From positions 186,001 through 250,000 of the forward strand of contig JBJMMD010000047.1 of assembly GCA_045804965.1 (NCBI GenBank): 64,000 nucleotides of DNA. Reading direction: 5' to 3'. Below are positions 17,660-25,747 of the stretch, piece after piece. The translations under genes were made by a program, and so were the position numbers. The DNA comes from CAVTUU01 sp045804965 (GTDB taxonomy: Bacteria; Chloroflexota; Chloroflexia; Thermomicrobiales; UBA6265). Numbering within the stretch: position 1 is the stretch's first letter; every line of letters starts with the position of its first letter. The notes below the pieces were generated by a model. It was not told the origin of the DNA, did not search any database, and was given only the letters and a program-made list of their open reading frames with translations.

Positions 17660-17688
17660 TTGAAAAGTCTGGCGGCGTGCGCTAGACT
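17660..17688 (+). promoter_or_regulatory. Promoter of the rpoD leader RNA
   Basis: TTGAAA (17660-17665) and TAGACT (17683-17688) are 17 bases apart. Transcription would start near 17695, almost 190 bases before the sigma factor coding sequence. Confidence 0.6.
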
Positions 17689-17694
17689 CCGCCC

Positions 17695-17813
17695 ACGATC
17701 ACAGCATTCGCGCGAACTATGGCGAGGGGTTATGACAGCCCGCGGGACCCGCGTTCCTCCAAATTAGGTTCTTCGGATGACGGTCCCCACCGCTCTGGCG
17801 GGTGGGGGTTTTT
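17695..17813 (+). ncRNA. Candidate leader RNA or small RNA upstream of rpoD
   Basis: Between a good promoter and a strong terminator lies a transcript of about 119 bases that codes for nothing convincing. It contains CCCGCGGG followed closely by ACCCGCG, so it can form competing GC-rich pairings. It could be an attenuating leader of rpoD or a separate small RNA. It does not match 6S, tmRNA or SRP RNA by eye, and a GCGGGACCCGCG element only faintly resembles a T-box. Confidence 0.45.
17785..17813 (+). terminator. Terminator/attenuator in the rpoD leader
   Basis: CCCCACCGC (17785-17793) pairs with GCGGGTGGGG (17798-17807, one bulged G) around TCTG and is followed by GTTTTTG. It is positioned between the putative promoter and the sigma gene, so full-length rpoD mRNA from that promoter requires read-through. 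Confidence 0.75.
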
Positions 17814-17884
17814 GTTTGCCGCGCGCCCGTCTCCTCTCATCGCTCCAACGGCTGCGCTCAGTACGTGAGGTGGTGAAGCTTTCT

Positions 17885-19021
17885 ATGGTGACGAGCCTCA
17901 TTGCCAAAGGCAAAGACCAGGGTTTCCTTCTTTCCGACGACATCATCGCACTCTTCCCAAACGCGGAAGAGAATGTCGATAGTCTCGATGAGTTTTATTC
18001 CTCACTTGTGGCCGAGGGGATTGACGTCGTCGATCAGGCCCCGGTGAAGGCTCCGCTCAAGCTTAAAGAGATTTCCGCGGTCGAACGCACGGAGTCAACT
18101 GAAGGACTTTCGGTTGGCGTTAGTGATTCAGTTCGCCTGTACTTGCAGGAAATCGGCGAGACGGACCTTCTCACCATGCAGGAAGAGGTCTGGTTAGCGA
18201 AGCGGATGGAACGAGGCAAGGTCGCCGAGTTTCGCCTTCAGATCGTCGATCTCACGCGCGCCGAGCGTGAGGAGTTGCTCGCCGACCAGCTCGACGGCGA
18301 TCGAGCCCGCGCCCATCTGATACAAGCGAATCTGCGACTGGTCGTTTCGGTCGCCAAGAAATATGTGGGCCGAGGGCTTTCCTTCTTGGATCTTATCCAG
18401 GAAGGAAACATTGGCCTGATGAAGGCGACCGATAAGTTCGATTACACGCGCGGATACAAATTCAGCACCTATGCCACATGGTGGATTCGTCAGGCGATCA
18501 CCCGTGCAATTTCCGACCAGAGTCGCACCATCCGGCTGCCGGTCCACGTCGGCGAGACGATCAATCGGGTCAAAAAAACGGGCCACCGGCTGCAGCAGAT
18601 CCTCGAGCGCGAACCAAGTCAAGAGGAAATCGCCCGCGCCATGGATGTCTCCGATGAAAAGGTCCGCCAAGTGCTCGATGTTTCGCGGCATCCGGTCTCA
18701 TTGGAAGCTCCTGTCGGCCAAGACGGTGACGCGTTTCTGGGCGATTTCATCGAAGACGAGACCATGCCTCAGCCGATCGAACTCGCGTCCCAGCAGCTCC
18801 TAAAATCGCAGATCAGCGATGCGCTGAACAAGCTCACCGAACGCGAGCGCAAGATCATCGTTCTCCGGTTTGGTCTTGAAGACGGCCGGTTCCGTACGCT
18901 CGAAGAGGTCGGGCGCGAATTCGGGATCACCCGCGAGCGGATCCGCCAAATTGAAGCGAAGGCGTTACGCAAGCTCCGACATCCAACCTATAGCCGAAAA
19001 CTTCGAGGGTATCTCGACTAG
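17885..19021 (+). CDS. rpoD: Primary RNA polymerase sigma factor (RpoD/SigA family)
   Basis: From ATG 17885 the protein is 378 residues. It has a short region 1.1-like N-terminus (KDQGFLLSDDIIALFP), region 1.2 (DSVRLYLQEIGETDLLT), region 2 with GLSFLDLIQEGNIGLMKA, YKFSTYATWWIRQAI and the -10 reading helix, region 3, and region 4 ending in TRERIRQIEAKALRKLRHP. This is the housekeeping group 1 pattern, which fits the TTGACA/TATACT promoters seen in this window. An open frame reaches back to 17777, but that ATG is inside the terminator; GAGGTGGTG before 17885 favours the later start, and a GTG at 17870 is also possible. Confidence 0.92.
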   Translation: MVTSLIAKGKDQGFLLSDDIIALFPNAEENVDSLDEFYSSLVAEGIDVVDQAPVKAPLKLKEISAVERTESTEGLSVGVSDSVRLYLQEIGETDLLTMQEEVWLAKRMERGKVAEFRLQIVDLTRAEREELLADQLDGDRARAHLIQANLRLVVSVAKKYVGRGLSFLDLIQEGNIGLMKATDKFDYTRGYKFSTYATWWIRQAITRAISDQSRTIRLPVHVGETINRVKKTGHRLQQILEREPSQEEIARAMDVSDEKVRQVLDVSRHPVSLEAPVGQDGDAFLGDFIEDETMPQPIELASQQLLKSQISDALNKLTERERKIIVLRFGLEDGRFRTLEEVGREFGITRERIRQIEAKALRKLRHPTYSRKLRGYLD

Positions 19022-19074
19022 GTTAAGCGTCCGTGGAATGAGCGTCGAGACTCGCTCCCCATTGCCGGGTCTTG

Positions 19075-20322
19075 CTATGCAGCGGGTCCGAAGATTAGGG
19101 CGACGTTATGTCCGCCGAATCCCATCGAGTTGCTCAACACGTGTCGGACGTTGGCATTTCTGGCTGCATTTGGGATGTAATCTAGATCGCAATCGGGATC
19201 GGGCGTTTCATAGTTGATAGTAGGTGGGAGACATTGGTCGCGAATCGCGAGCAAGCAGAATGCGGCCTCGACTGATCCCGCCGCGCCAAGCAGATGCCCT
19301 GTCATAGACTTCGTAGAACTCACCGGAACCTTACGCGCATAGTCTCCAAAAGCCCGTTTGATCGCCTCGGTTTCCAATTTCTCGTTAAGTTGGGTCGACG
19401 TGCCGTGGGCATTGATGTAGTCGATGTCGGTTGGGTGTAAGCCTGCATCGGCGAGCGCGAGTCCGATCGCGCGGGCCGCGCCCTCACCTCCAGGTCCAGG
19501 CTGGACGATATGATTCGCATCGTCGGTCGCGCCGTATCCAAGAACTTCGCCGAGGATCTCCGCTCCCCGTGACTGGGCGTGTTCGAGCGCTTCGAGCACG
19601 AGAACCGCTCCACCTTCGCCGAGTACGAAGCCGTCTCGATCGGTGTCAAATGGCCTGCTTGCCCGTTCTGGATCGTCATTTCGCTTCGAAAGCGCACCCA
19701 TCGCGTTGAAACCCGCCACGGCGAGACGGGCGATCGGCGCTTCGGCCCCACCGGCGAGCATGACGTCAGCCGCTCCCCTGCGAATAATCAATGCGGATTC
19801 GCCGATTGCGTGACCAGCGCTTGCGCAGGCGGAAATCGGCGCGAAGTTGGGGCCCTTTGAGCCAACGGCAATCGCGACCGCCCCCGAGGCCATGTTTGGC
19901 AAAAGCATCGGCACGAAGAATGGACCAAGGCGTCGGGGTCCCTGCGTGAACAGTGTTTCCGCCCCATTTTCGATCGTTTCAACGCCACCCATGCCGGTGC
20001 CGATCAGCGTGCCGATCCGTTCGCGGGGAATTGAGCCGCTGGTGAGGCAAGCTTGATTTGCAGCTTCGAGGGCGGCGGCAACAGCATACTGGGTGAAGCG
20101 GTCCATCCGTCTGGACTCTTTTCTGCCGACGAGGGTTTCGGGGTCGAAATTTTTGACTTCGCAGGCAAAGGTAGTTTCGTAGCCTTTAGTGTCGAAGCGC
20201 GAGATTGGCGCGGCACCGGAAGCGCCGCGCCTGGCCCCCGCCCACGCTTCTTCGGCGTTGGGACCGATCGGACAAATAACTCCCATCCCGGTAACGACGA
20301 CCCTTCGTTTTGATTCGACCAA
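19075..20322 (-). CDS. fabF: 3-oxoacyl-ACP synthase II (KAS II)
   Basis: The 415-residue thiolase-fold enzyme shows the KAS II triad: C166 (ISACASAGHA), H306 (INAHGTST) and H343 (TGHLLGAAG), plus the conserved Lys in STKSMTG. It elongates acyl-ACP in fatty-acid synthesis. The length and the C-terminal NSMGFGGHN match FabF. The start is TTG with CGGAG eight bases before it. No other fab genes are adjacent, so it is a stand-alone copy here; it converges with rpoD. Confidence 0.94.
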   Translation of the reverse strand: MVESKRRVVVTGMGVICPIGPNAEEAWAGARRGASGAAPISRFDTKGYETTFACEVKNFDPETLVGRKESRRMDRFTQYAVAAALEAANQACLTSGSIPRERIGTLIGTGMGGVETIENGAETLFTQGPRRLGPFFVPMLLPNMASGAVAIAVGSKGPNFAPISACASAGHAIGESALIIRRGAADVMLAGGAEAPIARLAVAGFNAMGALSKRNDDPERASRPFDTDRDGFVLGEGGAVLVLEALEHAQSRGAEILGEVLGYGATDDANHIVQPGPGGEGAARAIGLALADAGLHPTDIDYINAHGTSTQLNEKLETEAIKRAFGDYARKVPVSSTKSMTGHLLGAAGSVEAAFCLLAIRDQCLPPTINYETPDPDCDLDYIPNAARNANVRHVLSNSMGFGGHNVALIFGPAA

Positions 20323-20647
20323 TGTGCTACTCCGTGCTTATCGGCGTCTTTTTGACGCTCGTGCCAGTGATCCTACACCGGCGAATGTGATGATTGCGAC
20401 TCGCGTACACTGAAGTTGTAGAGAGTCAAGATCGCGTGGTAACCTCACTCCAGGCCAGCCCTGCAGTGTACGTGATGATCTTCGTGGTCTCGGGCCGATA
20501 GAATGAGTTTCGGGAGCTGCAATCTCGCTGCTAAGGCGTCGAGGGCGTGGCGCCCACCTGCGAAAGCAGGTTCGAGACTCCGATGCACACGGCTCAGGCG
20601 GGGTTGGCCTTATTTTTCACCTGGACCATGGAGCACGGCCCAACGTC
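20323..20647. other. Intergenic region with tandem hairpins between fabF and holA
   Basis: This 325-bp divergent gap has no supportable gene. It holds two abutting hairpins: GGGCG-TGG-CGCCC (20543-20555) and ACCTGC-GAAA-GCAGGT (20556-20571), the second capped by a GNRA-type tetraloop. The arrangement could be part of a structured RNA in the holA leader. The sequence around it has tRNA-Ser-like pieces, but they do not fold into a cloverleaf. Confidence 0.35.
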
Positions 20648-21712
20648 ATGATTGCCATCATCCTCGGTCCAGACGCCGCGACTTGTCGCAGCGAGTCGAA
20701 GAAACTTGCCGCCGCCTATGACGCTGACGGGTCAAATACGAATCGGCTCGACGGAAGGTCCATCCGGCTGGCTGAAGCCATTTCGATGGTCGGCACGCCG
20801 CCGTTCTTCGGTTCGGGCCGCGTCGTCATCGTCGACGATCTCTTAGCGAGATTTTCACGTGCCAACGATGAAGAAGGGATCGAAACCGGATCCACGTCCC
20901 CGAAAGGCGCTTTGGCCGTCGGAGAATTGTCATCGCTTTTTTTGGCAGTCCATCCGGACAATCTCTTGATCTTAGTTGACCAATCGTTGTCGTCGGCGCC
21001 CGCTGCCATTACCAAGTTGCTGCCGAAGAATGCCCAGGTATTGACGAGCGACCCGCCACGCGGGCACGCGCTGATCGAATGGATGCAATCCCAGGCGAGA
21101 GCCATCGACTCCAACATCGAGCGAGAAGCCGCCCAAACACTTGCCGAAGCGCTGTTTCCGCAGACTTGGTCAGCCAAACCGTCCAATCCAAGATTCGATC
21201 GACCACCAGACCTCGATCAGCTTTCGAATGAATTAGCGAAACTCGCGCTCTTTGCCCACCCCGACGCGATAGGCGTTAGTCATGTTCGACAGCTGGCCGA
21301 GACCGCCTCGGCCGAACGGCTCTTTCCGTTCGTGGAACACTCGGTTGCCGGAAATCTGGCGACCGCGATTCGCGACCTTGAGTCCTTCGATGTTCATGGC
21401 GACGACGGACACCGCGCCTCAAACCAGCTATTCCAGCAGATCGAGCTCTCGACCGTCCTTGCAACTGCACCGATCAAGAACGACCCGGCAGCCGTCGGCC
21501 GCGACTTAGGACTTTCTAATTCAAATCGTATGTTTGGCGTCGCCCGCGCCCCGCGCCCAGCTATGCCTGCGGAAAGTGTGCTCCGGGCAACAATTGCGGA
21601 TCGATCTGTCAAGACCGGTAAGCTGAAAGACATCGCCGACTCGATCTACTCCCTGTTGACTTGGTTCGCCGAGGCAAAACAAGAATCAGCAAATCGCCGG
21701 GGCAAATCCTAG
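20648..21712 (+). CDS. holA: DNA polymerase III delta subunit
   Basis: The 354-residue protein has the weakly conserved HolA pattern: an N-terminal RecA-like domain starting IAIILGPD, the RVVIVDDLLARF segment, LLILVDQSLSSA near the middle, LDQLSNELAKLALFA at the lid domain, and a C-terminal helical collar ending in the SVKTGKLKDI segment. HolA opens the beta clamp within the clamp loader. The pairing with rpsT downstream is very common in bacteria and supports the call. Downstream, the gene shares a bidirectional hairpin with rpsT. Confidence 0.82.
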   Translation: MIAIILGPDAATCRSESKKLAAAYDADGSNTNRLDGRSIRLAEAISMVGTPPFFGSGRVVIVDDLLARFSRANDEEGIETGSTSPKGALAVGELSSLFLAVHPDNLLILVDQSLSSAPAAITKLLPKNAQVLTSDPPRGHALIEWMQSQARAIDSNIEREAAQTLAEALFPQTWSAKPSNPRFDRPPDLDQLSNELAKLALFAHPDAIGVSHVRQLAETASAERLFPFVEHSVAGNLATAIRDLESFDVHGDDGHRASNQLFQQIELSTVLATAPIKNDPAAVGRDLGLSNSNRMFGVARAPRPAMPAESVLRATIADRSVKTGKLKDIADSIYSLLTWFAEAKQESANRRGKS

Positions 21713-21730
21713 CCGATGTCCCGGCGATTT
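21691..21730. terminator. Bidirectional terminator overlapping the holA stop
   Basis: AAATCGCCGGG (21691-21701) is mirrored by CCCGGCGATTT (21720-21730), with an 18-base loop containing the holA stop codon. Each side is followed by T-rich sequence on its own strand, so it can end both holA and rpsT transcripts. Confidence 0.7.
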
Positions 21731-21760
21731 CTCTTCCCGCATCTTGTGACTGCACGTGTT

Positions 21761-22033
21761 TTAGGCGGAAGCGCCCATTTTGTTGAACTTCGCCATCAAG
21801 CGGGACTTTCGTCGCGCGGCGTTGTTCTTGTGGATAATGTGCTTGCCCGCGACCCGATCGAGCATGCTCAGCGCGTCGCCGACAGCAAGCGCCGCCGCCG
21901 CTTGATCGCCGTCTTTGATCGCAATTTCTGCCTTCTTAACGTACGTGCGGGCAGCCGAAATATACGGCCGGTTCCGCAGACGACGTCGCTCCGCGACACG
22001 AATGCGCTTCTCAGCGGATTTGGAATTGGCCAA
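21761..22033 (-). CDS. rpsT: 30S ribosomal protein S20
   Basis: The 90-residue, Lys/Arg/Ala-rich helical protein begins ANSKSAEKRIRVAERRRLRN and contains the typical IHKNNAARRKSRLMAKFN near the C-terminus. It binds 16S rRNA near its 5' domain. It is convergent with holA in the usual arrangement. Confidence 0.96.
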   Translation of the reverse strand: MANSKSAEKRIRVAERRRLRNRPYISAARTYVKKAEIAIKDGDQAAAALAVGDALSMLDRVAGKHIIHKNNAARRKSRLMAKFNKMGASA

Positions 22034-22167
22034 TTTGAACGTCCCCTCGCCAATCGGCGTGAAATGGTTATGCGCACAGCAATAATCGGCATCTCTGCCG
22101 CATCAGAGCGATGGTACCAAACCGAGCGGAAATCAACAACCGAAGCTCAGGCGCGAGGCGAGAGGGC

Positions 22168-23841
22168 ATGATAGCTGCCGCGCCGCTTGTTGATCCAGGC
22201 GCACGACGCCGATCGACTTTGCCATCGCGGGCCCAGACTTCAACCGGCATGGGAGCCGGGCGATCCTTAGGCCGAAGCGCGACGATCGTCGGCGCGGCGT
22301 TTGTCGTCAGTCGGATTCTCGGCCTTGTCCGGGAAATCATCCTCGCTCGCCAATTCGGAACGACCGGCGAATACGACGCCTACGTCAGTGCTTTTCGGGT
22401 CCCGGATCTGCTCTTTCTCGTTGTCATGGCCGGCGCCTTTGGCGCGGCGTTCATCCCTGTTTTCGGCGGCTTCATCGCTCACGGTGAGCGCGAGAAGGCC
22501 TCGCAACTCGCGTCCGCGGTCATCACGCTATCCGCGGTCATCACCGTGATTTTGGCCGCGATTACCTTTATTTTTGCTAGCCCGATCATGGCGCATTTGG
22601 TAGCTCCGGGGCTAACTGGACATCTCCACGATGTCGCCACAAAGACAATGCGCATCCTGCTACTGTCGCCAATCCTGCTTGGGCTCGGCATCGCTGCGAA
22701 AGGGATTCTCGAAGCGCAGGATCAGTTCACCCTTCCTGCGGTGGCGCCGGTGCTCTACAACCTAGCGATCATCATCTTTGCGCTCGTCTTGGCACCGTCC
22801 GCGGGCGTCTACGGCGTCGCGATCGGGGTTGTCGTGGGCGCAGGACTGCACGTTCTCGTTCAGGTCCCCGGCCTCGTCCGCAGCGGTCTTCATCTTCGGC
22901 CCACGTTCTCATACCAGGTTGATGGCGTGCGCGAGGTTGGGCGCTTACTGCTTCCCCGCGTCGTGGGATTGGCGGCGTTTCAGATCAATTTCATTGTCGT
23001 CAATTATCTGGCTTCGCATGACGGCGAGGGGAAGGTTTCCGCGCTCAATTACGCCTGGCAGCTTATGATGCTTCCGCATGGTGTACTCGCCTTGAGCATC
23101 TCCACAGTCGTTTTCCCGACCATGGCTCGCCTCTACCAGCGCGGCGACATGGCGGCAGTTCGGTCGACGTTCATGCGTTCACTGCAACCGCTGTTGTTTC
23201 TCATCCTTCCTGCCTCGATTGGGCTGTTCGAGTTTCGCGTTCCGATCGTGCAGACGATCTTCCAGTCGGGACAGTTCTCCGGGCTCTCCACTCAGCTCGT
23301 CGCGGATCCCCTCGCGTTTCTCGCAATCGGCCTTGTGTGGTATGGACTAGTCGAAGTGCTGACCCGCGTTTTTTACGCGATGCACGACACCGTGACGCCG
23401 GTCATCGCCGGCGTCGCAATTATTATCGTCAACGTCGTCATGGGTGCGATCTTCGTCGACCGTGTTGGTTATGTCGGACTTGCGCTCAGCTTGAGCGTTT
23501 CAACCGGCATCGAAGCGCTCATTTTGGCAGTGTTGCTGCGTCGACGCCTCGGGCGATTTCCGCCTTCATTCGGTTCGTGGCTCGGCCGAGTCGCGATCGC
23601 GTCGGCGGTGATGGCGCTCGCGTCTGAAGCTCTCGTGTCCAAAGTGACTGCAGCGACGATTCCTGGAACAGCTCCTCGCCTTGTCCAGCTCTTCGTGCTT
23701 GGCTACGCATTAACGCTTGTTGCGCTCGCCTACTTTCTCACTGCCTACTTACTTGACGTACGTCAGGTGCGAAACGGGGTTGATTTGATTGCTCGCCATG
23801 TCCCTGGCGCGGCTCGGGCATTTAAACTTCTTGGCCTCTAA
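22168..23841 (+). CDS. murJ: Lipid II flippase MurJ
   Basis: The 557-residue protein (from ATG 22168 with GAGAGG upstream) is a MOP-superfamily transporter with about 14 membrane helices. It begins with the family-defining stretch ATIVGAAFVVSRILGLVREI, then FVPDLLFL-type and GAFGAAFIPVF motifs, and later FYAMHDTVTPV. It moves lipid II to the outer face for peptidoglycan synthesis. An open frame extends 19 codons further upstream without a ribosome site. Confidence 0.93.
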   Translation: MIAAAPLVDPGARRRSTLPSRAQTSTGMGAGRSLGRSATIVGAAFVVSRILGLVREIILARQFGTTGEYDAYVSAFRVPDLLFLVVMAGAFGAAFIPVFGGFIAHGEREKASQLASAVITLSAVITVILAAITFIFASPIMAHLVAPGLTGHLHDVATKTMRILLLSPILLGLGIAAKGILEAQDQFTLPAVAPVLYNLAIIIFALVLAPSAGVYGVAIGVVVGAGLHVLVQVPGLVRSGLHLRPTFSYQVDGVREVGRLLLPRVVGLAAFQINFIVVNYLASHDGEGKVSALNYAWQLMMLPHGVLALSISTVVFPTMARLYQRGDMAAVRSTFMRSLQPLLFLILPASIGLFEFRVPIVQTIFQSGQFSGLSTQLVADPLAFLAIGLVWYGLVEVLTRVFYAMHDTVTPVIAGVAIIIVNVVMGAIFVDRVGYVGLALSLSVSTGIEALILAVLLRRRLGRFPPSFGSWLGRVAIASAVMALASEALVSKVTAATIPGTAPRLVQLFVLGYALTLVALAYFLTAYLLDVRQVRNGVDLIARHVPGAARAFKLLGL

Positions 23842-23870
23842 TTCAGCCTCGTAAACCACTCAGCTATACT
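23842..23870 (+). promoter_or_regulatory. Putative promoter of lepA
   Basis: TTCAGC (23842-23847) and TATACT (23865-23870) are spaced by 17 bases, 41 bp before the lepA ATG. Confidence 0.5.
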
Positions 23871-23910
23871 TACCATTCGATCTGAATTTGACGAGGCAAA
23901 ACCATTACAC

Positions 23911-25743
23911 ATGAGCAATGACATTCCACAGGAACGTATCCGAAACTTCAGCATCATTGCCCATATCGATCATGGGAAATCGACGCTTGCCGACCGCTTG
24001 CTTGAACGGACAGGAACGCTCGACCGGCGTCAAATGGTGGAACAAGTTCTTGATTCGATGGATCTTGAACGCGAAAAAGGCATTACGATCAAAGCCCGGG
24101 CCGTTCGCATGCGATACAAAGCGAAAGACGGTCTCGATTACGAACTGAATCTGATCGACACGCCTGGTCACGTCGATTTTTCCTACGAAGTCAGCCGCAG
24201 TCTCGCCGCCTGTGAGGGAGCATTGCTCGTCGTGGATGCGGCTCAAGGCATCGAAGCGCAGACCATGGCCAATGTCTATCTCGCGCTCGATCTGGACCTA
24301 GCAATCGTCGCCGTTATCAACAAAATCGATTTGCCGAGCGCCGATCCAAAGCGAGTCGCCGAAGAGGTCGGCAAGTTCATCGGCTTGCTCGACAACGAAA
24401 TCGTGATGGCGTCCGCAAAATCCGGTGTGGGCGTCGAGGACGTGCTGGAAGCGATCGTGCAGCACATTCCTCCACCGAAAGGCGATGCAGCCCTGCCGAC
24501 CAGAGCGCTGATTTTCGACTCGCACTATGACTCGTATAAGGGCGTAATCGCATACGTAAAGCTCATTGAGGGTGAGATCCAGGCGACCGATCGTATCCGA
24601 CTGATGTCGACCGGCAAGGAAACCGACGTGCTCGAGATCGGCTTTTTTTCGCCGACTATGTTCGCCTCAGAAAAGCTCGGAGCGGGTGAAGTAGGGTACA
24701 TCGCGACAGGACTGAAAGTCGTCAAAGACTTACAAGTCGGCGACACGATTACCCTGGCATCGCGTTCGGCATTCCAACCCCTTGCTGGCTATCGACCAGC
24801 CAAACCGATGGTCTTCGCCGGGTTCTATCCGATGGAGGGCGAGGACTACCCTCTCTTGCGCGATGCACTTGAACGGCTGCAGCTGAATGACACATCTCTG
24901 ACGTACGAGCCGGAATCCTCGCTCGCGCTGGGTTTCGGGTTTCGATGCGGCTTTCTCGGTCTGCTCCATATGGAAATCATTCAGGAACGGCTTGAGCGGG
25001 AATACAACCTCGATTTGCTCGCTACTGCGCCCAGCGTGGAATACGAGGTCATCCTTCGCACCGGCGAGCGCGTCGTCATCGACAACCCTGCCGAAATGCC
25101 TTCGGCGGGAGAGATCGACGCGATCCTCGAACCTTGGGTGCAAATGAATATCATCACGCCTTCGCGGTATATCGGCAGCATCATGGAGCTAGTGACCGGA
25201 CGACGGGGTATTTATCACGAAATGGTTTTTCTCGACGAACATCGGGTTCAACTCAAATTCGACATGCCGCTCGGCGAATTGATCGTCGATTTCTACGACC
25301 AATTGAAAAGCCGTTCTCAGGGCTACGCGTCGCTCGATTACACGATTGGCGAAATGCGCGAAGCGGATCTTGTCAAACTCGATGTGCTTGTCAATGGAGC
25401 GCCCGTTGATGCGCTTTCGTTGATCACCCATCGCGACGACGCCTACGCCAAGGGCCGCGAGCTGGTGCAGACACTGCGGGAACTCATCCCTCGACAAATG
25501 TTCGACGTTCCCGTGCAAGCTTCAATCGGTAGCCGGATCATCGCGCGAGAAACGATTCGCGCTATGCGCAAGAACGTTCTTTCCAAATGCTATGGCGGCG
25601 ACATCACGCGTAAGCGCAAGCTCCTCGAGAAGCAGAAAGAGGGCAAAGCGCGGATGAAGATCGTTGGCAGCGTCGAGATTCCGCAAGAGGCGTTTATGGC
25701 CGTCTTGAGCCTTGGCGACAAAGCCGCGGCGACGAAGAGTTAG
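23911..25743 (+). CDS. lepA: Elongation factor 4 (back-translocating GTPase)
   Basis: The 610-residue GTPase has G1 AHIDHGKST, G2 EREKGITIKA, G3 DTPGHVDFS, G4 NKIDLPSADP, then domains II, III and V and the LepA-specific C-terminal domain with SRIIARETIRAMRKNVLSKC and GGDITRKRKLLEKQKEGK. It acts on stalled or mis-translocated ribosomes. The following mazG gene starts four bases after the stop, so the two are probably one unit. Confidence 0.97.
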   Translation: MSNDIPQERIRNFSIIAHIDHGKSTLADRLLERTGTLDRRQMVEQVLDSMDLEREKGITIKARAVRMRYKAKDGLDYELNLIDTPGHVDFSYEVSRSLAACEGALLVVDAAQGIEAQTMANVYLALDLDLAIVAVINKIDLPSADPKRVAEEVGKFIGLLDNEIVMASAKSGVGVEDVLEAIVQHIPPPKGDAALPTRALIFDSHYDSYKGVIAYVKLIEGEIQATDRIRLMSTGKETDVLEIGFFSPTMFASEKLGAGEVGYIATGLKVVKDLQVGDTITLASRSAFQPLAGYRPAKPMVFAGFYPMEGEDYPLLRDALERLQLNDTSLTYEPESSLALGFGFRCGFLGLLHMEIIQERLEREYNLDLLATAPSVEYEVILRTGERVVIDNPAEMPSAGEIDAILEPWVQMNIITPSRYIGSIMELVTGRRGIYHEMVFLDEHRVQLKFDMPLGELIVDFYDQLKSRSQGYASLDYTIGEMREADLVKLDVLVNGAPVDALSLITHRDDAYAKGRELVQTLRELIPRQMFDVPVQASIGSRIIARETIRAMRKNVLSKCYGGDITRKRKLLEKQKEGKARMKIVGSVEIPQEAFMAVLSLGDKAAATKS

Positions 25744-25747
25744 CCTC

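Noticed and set aside
17735..17760. T-box-like GCGGGACCCGCG in the rpoD leader
   Set aside because: The sequence departs from the T-box consensus, does not overlap the terminator stem, and the gene downstream is not an amino-acid or synthetase gene.
17777..17884. Upstream extension of the sigma factor frame
   Set aside because: Its ATG lies in the terminator hairpin and the translation looks unlike protein; region 1.1-like sequence starts at 17885.
20503..20590. tRNA-Ser-like pieces (CTGCTAA loop and GGTTCGAGACTCC)
   Set aside because: Acceptor, anticodon and T stems do not pair, so no cloverleaf forms.
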